Assembly: GCA_963848825.1 (NCBI GenBank)
Contig: CAWKFA010000017.1
Location: forward strand, 248,001 to 312,000
Origin: CAVVSQ01 sp963848825
GTDB taxonomy: Bacteria > Planctomycetota > Planctomycetia > Gemmatales > Gemmataceae
Reading direction: 5' to 3'
Length of the DNA: 64,000 nt
The notes beneath the pieces were generated by a model that had not been told where the DNA came from, searched no databases, and saw only the letters and a list, made by a program, of their open reading frames with translations. Each line of letters opens with the position of its first letter. The stretch's first letter is position 1. Positions 28,934-39,936 of the stretch are shown here, one piece after another. Both the position numbers and the translations under genes were made by a program.

Positions 28934-30423
28934 ATGGCTCCCTCTTTCGATGCGACGGCGCCGGCGGGACATGAACCCTTACGGCGGCTGGAACTTTGCG
29001 CCGTCTGCACGTCGTTACTCGTTTTGATCCTCTTTGCCATTTTGGTCGTGCATCGTTCGGCCTTCCAAGAAACGCGGCACACCGATGCCACCGTTTACTT
29101 CCGCGCTGCCTGGCGCATCAGGACTGGCGCCAGCCTTTACGAAGTCGCCGACGAAAACCAGCTTCATTACGCCTACCCGCCCCTGCTGGCGATTTTGCTT
29201 GCGCCCCTGGCCGACGCCCCGTCCGGCGTGGCGCGGGACTGGCAGTTGCCGTACGAAGTGTCCGTGAGTTTATGGATCCTGTTAATGATCATGGCCACGG
29301 CACTGGCCATCGACTGGTTCGCGCGCGGCCTGGAGCAAAATGCGCTCACCTGGGAGTCGCGGCTGCCGCCCCCGTTCAGTCGGCGCTGGTGGTACAATCG
29401 ACTTGTGCCGCCGTTCGTCTGCATTGCGCCGCTGGGCTGCACCTACTCGCGAGGCCAAATCACTCCGGTTGTTCTCCTGTGCGTGGCCGGCATGTTTCTG
29501 GCGCAACTCCAGCGCCGCAATTTCCGCTCCGGTCTATGGCTGGCGGCGGCCATATGTCTCAAGGTCATCCCCGCGCTGCTGTTGCTCTATCCACTGTTGC
29601 GGCGCGACGGCAAAGCACTGGCGGGAGCGGTCGCGGGCTGTTTCATCGGCCTGGCAATCATTCCGGCCGTCGTGCTCGGGCCCACCAGGGCGCTCGAAGT
29701 GAGCCAACAGTTTATGGCCGCCGTCATCATGCCCGGCCTGAACCTGGGTGAGTCCGATACGCCCCTTTTTGAAGAGATGATGTCGATGCGGCGGCCAGGC
29801 TGCCAGTCGATACGAGCCACGATTCACAACTATCAATTTTGGGACAGGGAGACGCACCCGACCGGCCCAGCGCGCTCACGACGGCGGGACACGCCATTGC
29901 TAGCATTGTGCTGCTGGGCGGGCTGGTGATCGTCTTTCAACGGCGCCGCCTTGACGATGCCATCGCCGTGCTGACGATGATGGGCGCCCTGTTGACGGTG
30001 ATGATCCTGATCAGTCCGGAAGCGCACACCCATTATTTCTGCTTGCCGATTCCGCTCGTCATGGCCCTGGCGCAGGGCGCACTGGCGCGGCAGCCGTCGC
30101 GGTTTTTCCCACCGCCGCGAACGATGGCTCTCTTGATATTTGCCGGCTTCTGTTTCGCGATCGTCATGGTCCCGTTCTGGAGCATGCGCCGCGAGGCAGG
30201 TATCCCACTTTATGGCAGCCTGGCGCTCTGGGGCGCGGCCTTGCGTCAGCTCAGCGCGTGGGACTATCCGAACTGGGCAGGCACAGGCGCCTCAGCTCGC
30301 CCACGCGGCATGATTTCCCTGTCCTGCTTCTTATCTGCCCAGGAATGTCGACTTCCTGCCGCGGTTTTGCAAGTCAGCGCCCGATCACGATGTGCGGCCA
30401 CGACCACCAGCGCACGGCGCTGA
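28934..30423 (+). CDS. GT87/DUF2029-type membrane glycosyltransferase (one frameshift)
   Basis: About 497 residues with around ten transmembrane helices. The family signs are the acidic-tyrosine motif TDATVYFRAAWRI in the first loop, HYAYPPLLAILLAPLA and GLWLAAAICLKVIPALLLLYPLLRR. Relatives use polyprenyl-phosphate sugars to build envelope glycans. The frame changes near 29841: one more T in a T4 run restores FLGQGDAPDRPSALTTAGHA. The 3' end overlaps the convergent methyltransferase gene by about 50 bases. The last 30 residues look atypical, so the stop could be shifted by another indel. Confidence 0.78.
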
Positions 30424-31294
30424 TGAGCAAAGCTCCCAGGCGGACGAGGGCGCGGCGCCATGCCCCTCGCCAGGCGCCCCTTGACGCCGCCGGTCTTTTG
30501 ACCAACACGACCGGATCGAGGCCGAAACGACCGTCTGCCAGTTGTAGCCCGGCGGGGCCATAGAGGCGGTCGATCTGGCCGCTGAAGCGCAGGTTGGCAC
30601 GCAGATGTGTGGGAAACTCGGGCACGATCATGAAAAATGGGGCACTGACAATCAGAAAGCCGCCTGGCCGCAGGCAACGCGCGAGGGATGCGATCACCGC
30701 GGGTGGATCGGGTACATGTTCGAGTACGTCGAGGCAAAGAACGGCATCGAAAGACTGCGGTTGTATCTCCTCGACGTCGCCAACCACGCGAATGGCGGCG
30801 CGGGCTTCGGCGAAAATACGTTCGGCAAATTCGCGCGAGAAGCCGGCTACTTCGAGGTAAGTCACCTGGTGGCCGGCCTGCGCCAGATGGAGACTGTCGA
30901 AGCCTAGCCCGTCGCCAAACGCCAGGACGTCCAGCGAATCAATTGGGGCCTGGCGTAAAAAATTAGCGATCCACGAGCGCATGGCGAGCTTGGCGGGAGT
31001 GCGATTGTGGGCCACCAGTTCATAGAGAAAGGCATCGGTCTCGGCATAAAAGCGGGCAAGCTTATCCGTCCAAACGTAGGGAGCAATGCCACGCAGACGC
31101 AACTCGGCGTTGACGTCGCCGCCAAAGTGTTTTTCTGCCGCTTCCAGTCTATGCCGGACGCCATCCGGCCGTCTGTGGGTGATAGCAGCGATAAGTTCGA
31201 CCAGGCGATCATTGTCCGCGAGTGGTCCCACGAGAGGGGGTGGAACCGGCGGACGTTGGCCAATACTGAGGGGGAGAATGCGGGTGCCTTGCAT
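30374..31294 (-). CDS. SAM-dependent methyltransferase
   Basis: An intact 306-residue protein. A helical N-terminal region of about 110 residues precedes a class I methyltransferase fold. Motif I is VLAFGDGLGFDSLHLAQAG, the acidic residue is in VTYLEVAG, and motif IV is AVLCLDVLEHVPDP followed by CLRPGGFLIVSAPFF. Its neighbours are glycosyltransferases, so a glycan or lipid substrate is plausible but unproved. The C-terminus is Arg/Trp-rich and may sit at the membrane. Start ATG 31294 lies 18 bases after the end of the GT2 gene, in the same direction. Confidence 0.82.
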   Translation of the reverse strand: MQGTRILPLSIGQRPPVPPPLVGPLADNDRLVELIAAITHRRPDGVRHRLEAAEKHFGGDVNAELRLRGIAPYVWTDKLARFYAETDAFLYELVAHNRTPAKLAMRSWIANFLRQAPIDSLDVLAFGDGLGFDSLHLAQAGHQVTYLEVAGFSREFAERIFAEARAAIRVVGDVEEIQPQSFDAVLCLDVLEHVPDPPAVIASLARCLRPGGFLIVSAPFFMIVPEFPTHLRANLRFSGQIDRLYGPAGLQLADGRFGLDPVVLVKRPAASRGAWRGAWRRALVRLGALLISAVRWWSWPHIVIGR

Positions 31295-31312
31295 GGGATG
31301 ATTGTCACGAAA

Positions 31313-32571
31313 CTAAACGACGGAATGTTCCGCGTCGAGGCGGGTGGGCGCTGTCGCAATGGGACGATAACTCGCCAGGCGAATCCGTTCGGGTCCATCG
31401 ATCGAATAAGTAATGCCGCGCCAATCAATTCTACGAATCAGAAATGTACCAATCAACATGACGGTGGCGATTGCCTGCGTAAGCGGCCCCGCGAGCAGCA
31501 TCTTGGTGGAAAAGCTTGGAATGGGCACATGTTTACCGCGCTCGCCGAGGACCCGCCGAATAAGAATTTCCACGCGGGCAAGCGCCACGGACAGGGCCAC
31601 CATATAGGCGGCGAGGAGAGCAAAATAAGCCCGCGCGGCCAGCCAGTTGCCGGCACTAATTTCGTGAATGATCATCAGGAAAGTTAAGGCCAGAGCCAGG
31701 CTATTGCCCACATTCGTCAGAAAAATCGCGTTCCAGTGAACGTGGTGCAAGCGCACGCAGAGGAGCTGCCGCATGACGAAATTTTGGCAGCGGTCAAAGT
31801 CAATCGACTCGCGGTTGATGTTCGTTGCCTCGGGCACAAACGCCAGTTTGAGGCCCTGATCACGAAGAACGCCATAGCAGCTCGTGTCCTCGCAAAAGCA
31901 ATTTGACCAGTGATCGAGCAAATTCGAATCGCGCAGCAGCGCGCGCGAATAGCCAGCGACCCCCCCCAGGGAATGTTGAAAAAGTACATCTCGCGAAGGA
32001 GCCCGCGTTGTAGAGGTGCCGGACCAGACTCCCCCATTTCGTATCCGGCGGCGCGAACCACCGGATGCCCGACGTGGCACCCACACGTTCATTGGCCAAA
32101 GGAGCTACCATCGACGTTAGCCAGTCCGGCGCGGGCACCGAGTCGGCATCAATGAACGCGACAACTTCAACCGAGGGTTCGAGCGCGCCGATGGCCTGGA
32201 GTTGCGAACTCACTTTGAGGCTACAAGTTTCTCGCCGCTGCTCCAGGAAGCGAATTTTGACTTCCACGTGCGCCTCGGCGAACTGAGTCAGACACTCGCT
32301 TACCACGGCGCAGGCGGGGTCCTCTTCATTATCGATCACCACCCAGACGCAGTAACGGCGGTAATCCTGATTTAGAATCCCCTGCAAACAGGCTTTCAGC
32401 GAAGGATCATTGCCGCGCAGAGTCAAAATGACTGCAACTGTAGGGCAATAGCTGGCCGAACGCCCGGGTAAACGCGTTTCGTAGAGCCACACGAAGCGGC
32501 AGGCCCAAAACACGGGTAGTAAGACAAAGAAAGCCAGGATGGCGAATAGGATTATCGAGGAGGATTGTCAT
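31313..32571 (-). CDS. Membrane-bound GT2 glycosyltransferase (three frameshifts)
   Basis: About 420 residues. An N-terminal transmembrane helix (ILFAILAFFVLLPVFWA) leads to a GT-A domain: PTVAVILTLRGND, QDYRRYCVWVVIDNEEDP and the metal-binding FIDADSVPAPDWL. C-terminal membrane helices follow. The frame changes near 32556, 32005 and 31965. The pieces MTILL, then the GT-A part, YFFNIPWGGS and ALLRDSNLLDHWSNCFCEDTSC together give a continuous GT2 protein. The start ATG 32571 follows from joining the first break. Family role: transfer of a sugar from a nucleotide donor to a lipid or polymer. The acceptor is not predictable. Confidence 0.75.
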
Positions 32572-32808
32572 TAGCTACTCCTACCCAAGGTGTGTCAGTC
32601 TTGACGACACGGTTGGGACCAACAAACCGCGACGCCAAACGTGAATGTTTCCAAAAAAGCAATTATTATGCCAACGTTAGTAAATGGTGAGCCGCCGGAC
32701 CCGGTCGGCCTGCCGTCGAGCTGCCTCCTGTCGTGGACATCTCCTTGCCGCCCAGTAAGTTATCGCTTGGCCTGCGGCAAGTAAGTATTTTGCGACCGAG
32801 GAACTCCC

Positions 32809-34044
32809 ATGAACGACACCGTGCTGATCTCCGGGGCCAGCATCGCCGGGCCGAGCCTGGCGTACTGGTTGAACCGCTGCGGCTTCCGGCCGACCGTGGT
32901 CGAGAAGGCCAGTACGGTCCGCCCCGGTGGCTACCCGATCGACCTGCGCGGCGTCGCCGTCGAGGTGATCGATCGGATGGGCCTGCTGTCGCAGGTCCGG
33001 GCCGCTCACATCGCCACAAGGCGGGCGACGTGTGTCGATTCCCGTGGCCGGCGGATGGCCCGAATGGAACTCGCCAACCTGAGTGGGACCGGCCACGACG
33101 TCGAGCTGCCACGCGGCAGGCTGGCCTCCCTGCTGTACGACGCCACCCGCGACGCCGTGGAATACCTGTTCGACAACTCGATCAGCAGTCTGGAGCAGAC
33201 CGAGGACGGCGTCCGGGTGACCTTCCGCAGCGGTGCCCAGCGGACCTTCGGGCTGGTCGTCGGTGCCGACGGGCTGAACTCGAACGTGCGCGGCCTGACC
33301 TTCGGTGCCGAGGCACAGTTCCACCGCTATCTGGGCTACTACTTCGTCGGCTTCTCGGTGGACGCCGACTTCGGCCTGGACAGCGAGATCGTGATGCACA
33401 ACCGTCCGGGCCGGATGGCAGCTCTCTACGCGGTGCGCAATCGGCGCCGGCCCAACGCGCTGCTGGTGTTTGCCGTCAAGGAACGCATCGACCGGAGGTT
33501 GAGCGCCCAGGAGCAGTTCGAACTCGTCGAGCGGGCCTTCGCCGGCGACGGCTGGGAGGTGCCGCGGCTGCTGGCGGCGATGCGGACGGCGGACGACCTC
33601 TTCTTCGACTCGGTCAGCCAGATCCGGATGCCGTCCTGGACGAAGGGCCGGGTGGCGCTGGTCGGCGACGCCGGCTACGCGCCGTCGTTCCTGTCCGGGC
33701 AGGGCAGCAGCCTGGCGGTGGTCGGGGCGTACCAGCTCGCCGCCGCGCTGGCCGCGGCCGGCGGCGACCACCGGGTGGCGTTCCCAGCGTACGAGCGGTC
33801 GATGCGCCATTTCGTCGAGCAGAACCAGCAACTGGCCCTGAAGGCCTCCGGCGCGATGATCCCAAGAACCACTGCGGGTTTGTGGCTGCGCAACCGGATG
33901 CTCGGGATCGTCCCGCTGCTCCTCCCGCTGCTCCGCCGGCTGAACCTGCCCCCCGACGCCGGCATCCAGCGAGCCGCGAACTCGTTGACGCTCGCCGCGC
34001 TCCCTTCGCCTTTGTCCGCCGGCCGCGTGTCGGCCGAAACTTGA
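32809..34044 (+). CDS. FAD-dependent monooxygenase (aromatic hydroxylase/TetX-like)
   Basis: An intact 411-residue group A flavoprotein monooxygenase. The dinucleotide site reads ISGASIAGPSLAYWL with Glu in VVEKA, the DG motif is VVGADGLNSNVR and the GD motif is VALVGDAGYAPSFLSGQG. It would hydroxylate an aromatic or polyketide-like small molecule. GAGGAA lies before ATG 32809. Codon use differs from its neighbours: 35 of the first 36 codons end in G or C, against 26 of the first 36 in hpnH. The gene has no frameshift and no obvious operon partner, so transfer from an actinobacterium-like donor is my inference. Confidence 0.85.
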   Translation: MNDTVLISGASIAGPSLAYWLNRCGFRPTVVEKASTVRPGGYPIDLRGVAVEVIDRMGLLSQVRAAHIATRRATCVDSRGRRMARMELANLSGTGHDVELPRGRLASLLYDATRDAVEYLFDNSISSLEQTEDGVRVTFRSGAQRTFGLVVGADGLNSNVRGLTFGAEAQFHRYLGYYFVGFSVDADFGLDSEIVMHNRPGRMAALYAVRNRRRPNALLVFAVKERIDRRLSAQEQFELVERAFAGDGWEVPRLLAAMRTADDLFFDSVSQIRMPSWTKGRVALVGDAGYAPSFLSGQGSSLAVVGAYQLAAALAAAGGDHRVAFPAYERSMRHFVEQNQQLALKASGAMIPRTTAGLWLRNRMLGIVPLLLPLLRRLNLPPDAGIQRAANSLTLAALPSPLSAGRVSAET

Positions 34045-34199
34045 GGACAGGCCGATTTCCTGAGACGGTGCGATTGAGCAGCTCTGCGCTGGGATCATGT
34101 AGTGCAAATAGGTGCCTTGGCCGTACCTTTGCCCGGCGGAAGTGAATGAGCACCGGTGGACGGCTCTCGGGCAGCCGTTATCATTATCCTTAATGTTCC

Positions 34200-35127
34200 G
34201 TGAACTGGTTCATTAACGGGTACTGGACAACTTTGTTTACCATCAATGGCATTCCGATTGAGGATACCTTCGCCGAAGCGTTTCCCATGACGGCGGCGCG
34301 GCTGATTGTAACTGCCGAGAGCGCCGCGTGGGCGCGGACCGCGGGCCAGGTTGCTACCGGCTACGCCTCCTCGGTGATTGGCTGTGATGCCGAAGCGGGA
34401 ATTGAGAAAATCTTAACTCCCGAGGAAACGCTCGACGGCCGGCCCGGCGTGAGTCTGTTGCTATTCAGCTTTAGCCGCGACGGCTTGCAAAAGGCCGTCA
34501 TCAATCGGGTAGGGCAGTGCATCCTCACCTGTCCGACGACGGCTTGTTACAACGGCTTGCCCGTAATCAAGGACAAATCGATCAAGGTGGGCGGCAATTT
34601 GCGGTTTTTCGGCGACGGTTTTCAGTTCAGCAAGAAGCTGGAGCGGCGGCGATTCTGGCGCTTGCCCACGATGGATGGCGAGTTCACGTGTGAGGATGTC
34701 TTCGGTACCATCAAGGGCGTGGCGGGGGGCAACTTTCTCATCCTCGCACAAAGTCAGGCGCAGGGACTGGCGGCCGCGGAGGCTGCCGTGACCGCCATTC
34801 GGCAGGCTGCCCAACGTGATCCTGCCATTTCCCGGCGGCATCGTTCGCAGCGGCAGCAAGGTCGGCAGTCGCTACAAGAAGCTGAAGGCCAGTACCAACG
34901 ACGCCTATTGCCCGACCCTACGCGGGCTGGTAGCGTCGGCACTGCCCGACGAGGCGAATGCCGTTTACGAGATCGTTATCGACGGCATCGATTTGCCCGC
35001 GGTGGAGGAGGCAACCCGGGTAGGAATTCACGCCGCGTGTGTGCCCGGAGTGGTCAAAATCACCGCCGGCAACTATGGTGGCAATCTCGGGCCATTCCAT
35101 ATCCATTTGCACAAGGTGCTAAATTAG
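34200..35127 (+). CDS. ftr: Formylmethanofuran-tetrahydromethanopterin formyltransferase (one frameshift)
   Basis: About 309 residues. The enzyme moves a formyl group between methanofuran and tetrahydromethanopterin in C1 metabolism of archaea, methylotrophs and many planctomycetes. Recognition rests on INGIPIEDTFAEAFPM, SSVIGCDAEAGIE, ETLDGRPGVSLLLF and VGQCILTCPTTACYNGL, then FPGGIVRSGSKVGSRYK and ITAGNYGGNLG. The frame breaks near 34815. The start is uncertain: GTG 34200 or TTG 34233, the second giving a terminus closer to the family's. No other methanopterin-pathway gene is in the window. Confidence 0.9.
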
Positions 35128-35181
35128 CAGGCAGGCATGGAAGGGCCGCTAGGTCCGCAACTTGCGAAATTAAGGTGCATG

Positions 35182-36398
35182 ATGCCCAAAGCCGAAATGC
35201 GCTTGGCGATTCTGGGGGCGGGGCCTATTGGCCTGGAAGCCGCTCTCTACGCGCGGGCGTTGCAGATACCTTTCACTATCTTTGAACGGGGCAGGGTGGC
35301 TGATTACGTCTGGCGCTGGGGCCACGTCCGCCTGTTTAGCCCCTTTGGCATGAACTCGACGCCGCTGGGCCGTGCCGCGGCCGTCAAACAAAAGCCCGGG
35401 CAAGAACTTCCCACCAGCGACAAGTGCTTGACCGGCCGTGAGCATATCAGCGCCTACCTGGGTCCGCTGGCCGAAGCGCTGCAAGGAAATCTGCTCACGG
35501 ATACGCTGGTGCTCCAGGTAGGCCGCCGCGGTCTGCACAAGGAAGACGACCCCGGCGGCGCCGGCCGGGCCAAACACCCTTTTCGCATCCTGGTGCGTGA
35601 CAAGCAAAACCGCGAGCGCATCGAGGAGGCCGACGTTGTCCTCGATTGCATGGGAACTTATGGGCAGCATCGCTGGCTGGGCGAGGGGGGCGTGCCGGCT
35701 GTCGGTGAATTCGCCGCCGAACCTCACGTTGCCTACACGCTCGACGACATTCTGGGCGAACGCAAGGGCCATTATGTCAACAAGAACGTGCTCGTTGTCG
35801 GCGCCGGGTTGTCTGCCGCCACGACCGTGACGAACCTTGCTCAGATCGCGGTGGATAATCAGTCCACCTGGGTGACCTGGCTGGCCCGCGGTGCCAGCAG
35901 TTGGCCGATCAAACGTATTCCCAACGACCCTCTCAAGGAGCGTGACCGTCTCGTCGTCCGCGCCAACAACATCGCGGCGCCAACGACGCCAATGTGGAAT
36001 TTCATCCGCATTCCGTTGTCGAGGGCATCGAAGCCCTGGGCCAGGACAAGGGCTTTCGCATTACCGCGCGCACCGCCGCCAAACAGCGCACCTTCGAAGT
36101 GGACCGTATCATCGCCAACGTGGGTTATTCGCCCGATCGTCTGGTTTACCGTGAATTGCAAATCCACGAATGCTGTCTTTCTTTCGGCGCCACACCCGCC
36201 TCCGTTCCTTTCTACGGCCAAAAACCCGCCGGGCCCAACGGCCTACGCAACCCGGAGCCCAATTACTACGTTCTTGGCGCCAAGAGTCATGGCCGCTTTT
36301 CAAACTTTCTGATCAATACAGGCTGCGAGCAGGTCCGGGACGTCTTCACGCTCATCACCGGCAACGCAGCCCTGGATTTGTACAAGGAAAAGAAGTAG
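35182..36398 (+). CDS. FAD/NAD(P)-dependent oxidoreductase (one frameshift)
   Basis: About 405 residues with two dinucleotide-binding sites: LAILGAGPIGLEAALYARAL near the N-terminus and VLVVGAGLSAATTVTNL near residue 215. Other family traits are the FAD-contact ERGRVADYVW and the terminal PNYYVLGAKSHGRFSNFL. This resembles flavin monooxygenases and thioredoxin-reductase-like proteins of unknown substrate. The frame breaks near 35985, where removing one C restores AANDANVEFHPHSVVEGI. ATG 35182 follows AAGG by six bases; ATG 35179 is adjacent. It lies 54 bases after ftr. Confidence 0.75.
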
Positions 36399-36578
36399 CC
36401 TTCAGCCCCGGCGACCGGCGGCAAGGTGCCTGAACCTCCCAAACTGTCTATATTGCATACACTTACATAGGGTCTTGCCGCCTAGCTGGGGTACGGTAGC
36501 ACTTGCGGGTTTCTTGGCGAACCTGTATAAATTTCGCATTTGGATAACGAAACCTATTCGCAAGGAACAGGGGATAGG

Positions 36579-38684
36579 ATGTCCATGTTACGCGAGACTT
36601 TCGACATTGCCGATGCGGCTCTAAGCTTCAGGAAGGGGCGTAGAGTCAACCAGGCGCCAGGTCGTCGCCCAGCTCCCTCGAGCGGGCGCGCCAGTGCCTG
36701 CTCTCTTTGCAAAAAGCCGACGGCCATTGGTGTGGCGAGCTCCAGGGGGATACCATCCTGGAGTCCGAATACATCATGCTCATGGCTTTTTTGGGCCGCG
36801 ATCAAGAAACGCGCGTGAAAAAAGCCGGCCGCTATATTCGGGAGCAGCAGCGCCCGACGGCGCCTGGAGCAATTATCCGGGTGGTCCCGACGATCTGAGC
36901 GTTTCGGTAAAAGCCTATTTCGCGCTCAAAATCGCGGGCCATAGCGTCAGCGCACCCTACATGCTTCGTGCCTGCGCGGCCATTCGGGCGCTGGGCGGGG
37001 CGGCCTGTTGCAACAGTTTTTCGAAATTCTACCTGGCCCTGTTGGGCGAATTTCCTTATGAAAACTGCGCGACCGTGCCTGCCGAGATGATGTTCCTGCC
37101 GAAGTGGGCCTACATCAACCTTTATGCCATGTCGAGCTGGACGCGCACCATCGTGGTGCCCCTCAGCATCTTTTCCGCATTTAAACCAGTTCGCGAGCTG
37201 CCCGCCGCCCAGGGCATTGCCGAGCTTTTTCTCGAGCCGCAATACAAGAAACGCCTGCCGCACCCGCCCACGCGCCGCCTGTTCACGGCCACGAACTTCT
37301 TTCTCGGCGGTCGATCAGGGCCTCAAGTGGATGGAGCAATGGGGCCCCGCCAAGGTGTCGCCAGGCCGCCATCGACAGGGCCAGTGCCTGGATGCGCGAA
37401 CATTTCAGCGACAGCGACGGCGTCGGCGCCATCTTTCCGCCCATCATCTACACGGTCATCGGCCTGCATTGCCTGGGATATAAGACCGGTTCCCCGGAAA
37501 TGGTCTATGCGCTAAAGCAACTCGACGATTTGATTATCGAAGAGGACGATACCCTGCGCGTGCAGCCCTGTTTCTCGCCCGTCTGGGACACGGCCTTGTC
37601 CCTCAACGCCCTGGCGGTTTCCCGTGACGGCAGCGATGAACAGCTCGATACCGCGATGACGCGTGCTTCCCGCTGGCTGCTCGAGCGCGAGGTCCGCCGC
37701 CCTGGTGACTGGAGCCTGCTGAACCCCGGCCTGGAGCCCGCCGGCTGGTATTTCGAATATCGCAACGGTTTTTACCCCGATACCGATGACACGGCCATGG
37801 TACTCATGGGCCTGGCGCGCAGCGGCCATGCCTGGGAGAGGCCGAATGCGGACGCCAAAGAATTGCATCAGCACTGGCTTAACGGCGAGACCAAGGATAA
37901 AAATGAGCCAGGGCAAGCACGCCTGCCCGCCGCTCAGCGCGGCCTGCGCTGGCTGCTGGCCATGCAAAACAAGGACGGCGGCTGGGCGGCCTTCGACCGG
38001 GACATCGACCGCGATCTCTTGACGAAGGTCCCCTTCGCCGACCACAATGCCATGCTCGACCCCAGTTGCCCGGACATCACCGCTCGGGTCCTGGAAGCCC
38101 TCGGACAATATGGCTACCGCGTGGGCAATCCGCAGGTCGATCGCGGCTTGAAGTTCATCGAGCAAAAACAAGATCGCCGCGGTTGCTGGCTCGGTCGCTG
38201 GGGCGTCAACTATATTTACGGCACCTGGCAAGTTCTGTCGGGATTGAACGCGGTCAGCTTCGACAAAAAACACCCGGTCGTCGAGCGTGCCGTCGCCTGG
38301 CTCAAGTCGGTGCAGCAGCCGAGCGGCGCCTGGGGCGAAAGCTGTTGGAGCTACAACGATCCGTCGACCGCCGGCCAGGGCCCGGCCACTGCCTCACAGA
38401 CGGCCTGGGCACTGATCGGACTCATGGCAGCCGGCGAGGGACACAGCGAAGCCGTGCGCCGAGGGATAGACTATCTCGTCGCCACGCAGCAGCCCGACGG
38501 GAACTGGCATGAAGATGAGTTTACCGGCACCGGCTTTCCGAAGGTGTTTTACCTCAAGTACCACCTTTACCGGCTCTACTTTCCGCTGATGGCCCTGGCC
38601 CGCTATCAAAAATGCCGCCCCGAGGCGCCGGCACGCGGCGCCAAAAGCCATGGCGCCCCCAACTATTCCTGGAGCGCGACCTGA
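36579..38684 (+). CDS. shc: Squalene-hopene cyclase (about four frameshifts)
   Basis: About 702 residues, the normal length for the family. The enzyme folds squalene into hopene at the membrane, the first step of hopanoid synthesis. The catalytic motif reads YPDTDDTAMVL (consensus DxDDTA). QW-type repeats are visible (NKDGGWAAFDRD, QPSGAWGESCWSYND, QPDGNWHEDEFTGTGFP). The N-terminal third is broken between frames near 36650, 36840, 37310 and 37370; the last 430 residues are in one frame. The joined reading ADGHWCGELQGDTILESEY, then DGAWSNYPGGP, is typical of the family. hpnH follows 42 bases downstream. Confidence 0.92.
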
Positions 38685-38726
38685 CAATCCCCGAAATCAT
38701 TAATTTGCATCCCACAAGGAGTTTCC

Positions 38727-39746
38727 ATGCGTTTTCCGCTGAGTCTGACCACGACGATGATCGGCTATATCGCCAAAAAGAAGATCATGCGCGAGCCAAA
38801 GTTTCCGCTGGTGCTGATGCTTGAACCGCTCCATGCCTGCAATTTGACCTGCACCGGTTGCGGCCGCATTCGCGAATATGAAACGACGATCAAGCAAAAG
38901 CTCAGCGTCGCGGAGTGTCTGGAAGCGGTCGACGAATGCGGCGCGCCCATCGTCAGTATCTGTGGCGGCGAGCCGATGATCTATCCCGAAATCGGCAAGC
39001 TGGTGGGCGACATCCTAAAGCGCCGCAAGCACATTTACCTCTGCACCAACGGCATGTTCATCAAGAAAAAGTTGCACGAATTTCGGCCCACATCCCGTTT
39101 CTTTTTCAATGTCCACCTGGACGGCATGCGCGAGACCCATGATCGCTGCGTCGAGCGCGAGGGTGTTTTCGACGCGGCCGTCGAAGGCATCATCGCCGCC
39201 AAAAAAGCCGGCTTTCTGGTCTGCACCAACACGACGGTCTTCAAGGACACCGACGTCAACGAACTCGATGCGCTTTATGCCTACCTCACCAAACTTGGGG
39301 TCGATGGCTTCATGCTCTCCCCGGCCTACGGCTATGCGGCCGTCAAGGAGACCAACCCCACCGGCGCGGCGGAGATCTTTCTTAGCCGCGACGACATTCG
39401 CGCCAAGTTCAAGGAAGCCGAGGGGCTGCTCAAGAAATACCGTATGGCGTCGTCGCCGATCTACCTGGAGTTTCTGAGCGGTAAACGCGAATTGACCTGC
39501 ACCGCCTGGGGCAACCCCACCCGCAATATCAAGGGCTGGAAAGGCCCCTGCTACCTCATCACCGACGAACACCACGCGACCTTTAACGACCTCATGGAAA
39601 AGACGCAGTGGGAAAACTACGGTGCCGGCAAGGACCCGCGCTGCGAACACTGCATGGTCCATTGCGGCTTTGAACCCTCCGCCGCCCTGGGCGTGAACAG
39701 CAAACTCGGCGACAGCCTCAAGATGCTGATGTGGCAGTTGAAATAG
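38727..39746 (+). CDS. hpnH: Adenosyl-hopene transferase HpnH (radical SAM)
   Basis: An intact 339-residue radical SAM enzyme that joins the 5'-deoxyadenosyl group to hopene to give adenosylhopane, the precursor of side-chain-extended hopanoids. The iron-sulfur motif is CNLTCTGC near residue 37, with GGEP in SICGGEPMIYPEIG. The C-terminal cysteines (CEHCMVHCGFEPSA) are as in the family. AAGGAG precedes ATG 38727. It is probably co-transcribed with shc. A 144-base piece of this gene (39030-39173) is duplicated at 56298-56441. Confidence 0.96.
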   Translation: MRFPLSLTTTMIGYIAKKKIMREPKFPLVLMLEPLHACNLTCTGCGRIREYETTIKQKLSVAECLEAVDECGAPIVSICGGEPMIYPEIGKLVGDILKRRKHIYLCTNGMFIKKKLHEFRPTSRFFFNVHLDGMRETHDRCVEREGVFDAAVEGIIAAKKAGFLVCTNTTVFKDTDVNELDALYAYLTKLGVDGFMLSPAYGYAAVKETNPTGAAEIFLSRDDIRAKFKEAEGLLKKYRMASSPIYLEFLSGKRELTCTAWGNPTRNIKGWKGPCYLITDEHHATFNDLMEKTQWENYGAGKDPRCEHCMVHCGFEPSAALGVNSKLGDSLKMLMWQLK

Positions 39747-39868
39747 CGGACCATCTTTGATTGCAGCCGCTGGATTGCGGGAAGATGTTTGCGCAATCCA
39801 GTGGCACGGTCCGCATCGCCGCATGCAAAAATGGTATGTATGCACCCTCCGGGCAACCCCCTCGGCGA

Positions 39869-39936
39869 CGCATAGCATTTTGCATAGCATTTCGCATGGC
39901 ATTTTGCCATGCGGCGGGACTGCGTTGCATAGCATT
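39869..39936. repeat. Short direct repeats, unit like GCATAGCATTT
   Basis: Four copies of GCATAGCATTT or GCATGGCATTT start near 39870, 39882, 39895 and 39927. The first three are 12 to 13 bases apart. The last one lies just inside the segment that is copied at 56442. Function unknown. Confidence 0.6.

Noticed and set aside
32733..34153. Long open frames on both strands across the FAD monooxygenase gene
   Set aside because: They follow from the very high G/C at third codon positions. Only the 32809-34044 frame carries recognisable motifs and a ribosome-binding site.
39869..39936. CRISPR-like array
   Set aside because: The units are only 11 to 13 bases, irregularly spaced and without unique spacers of constant length.
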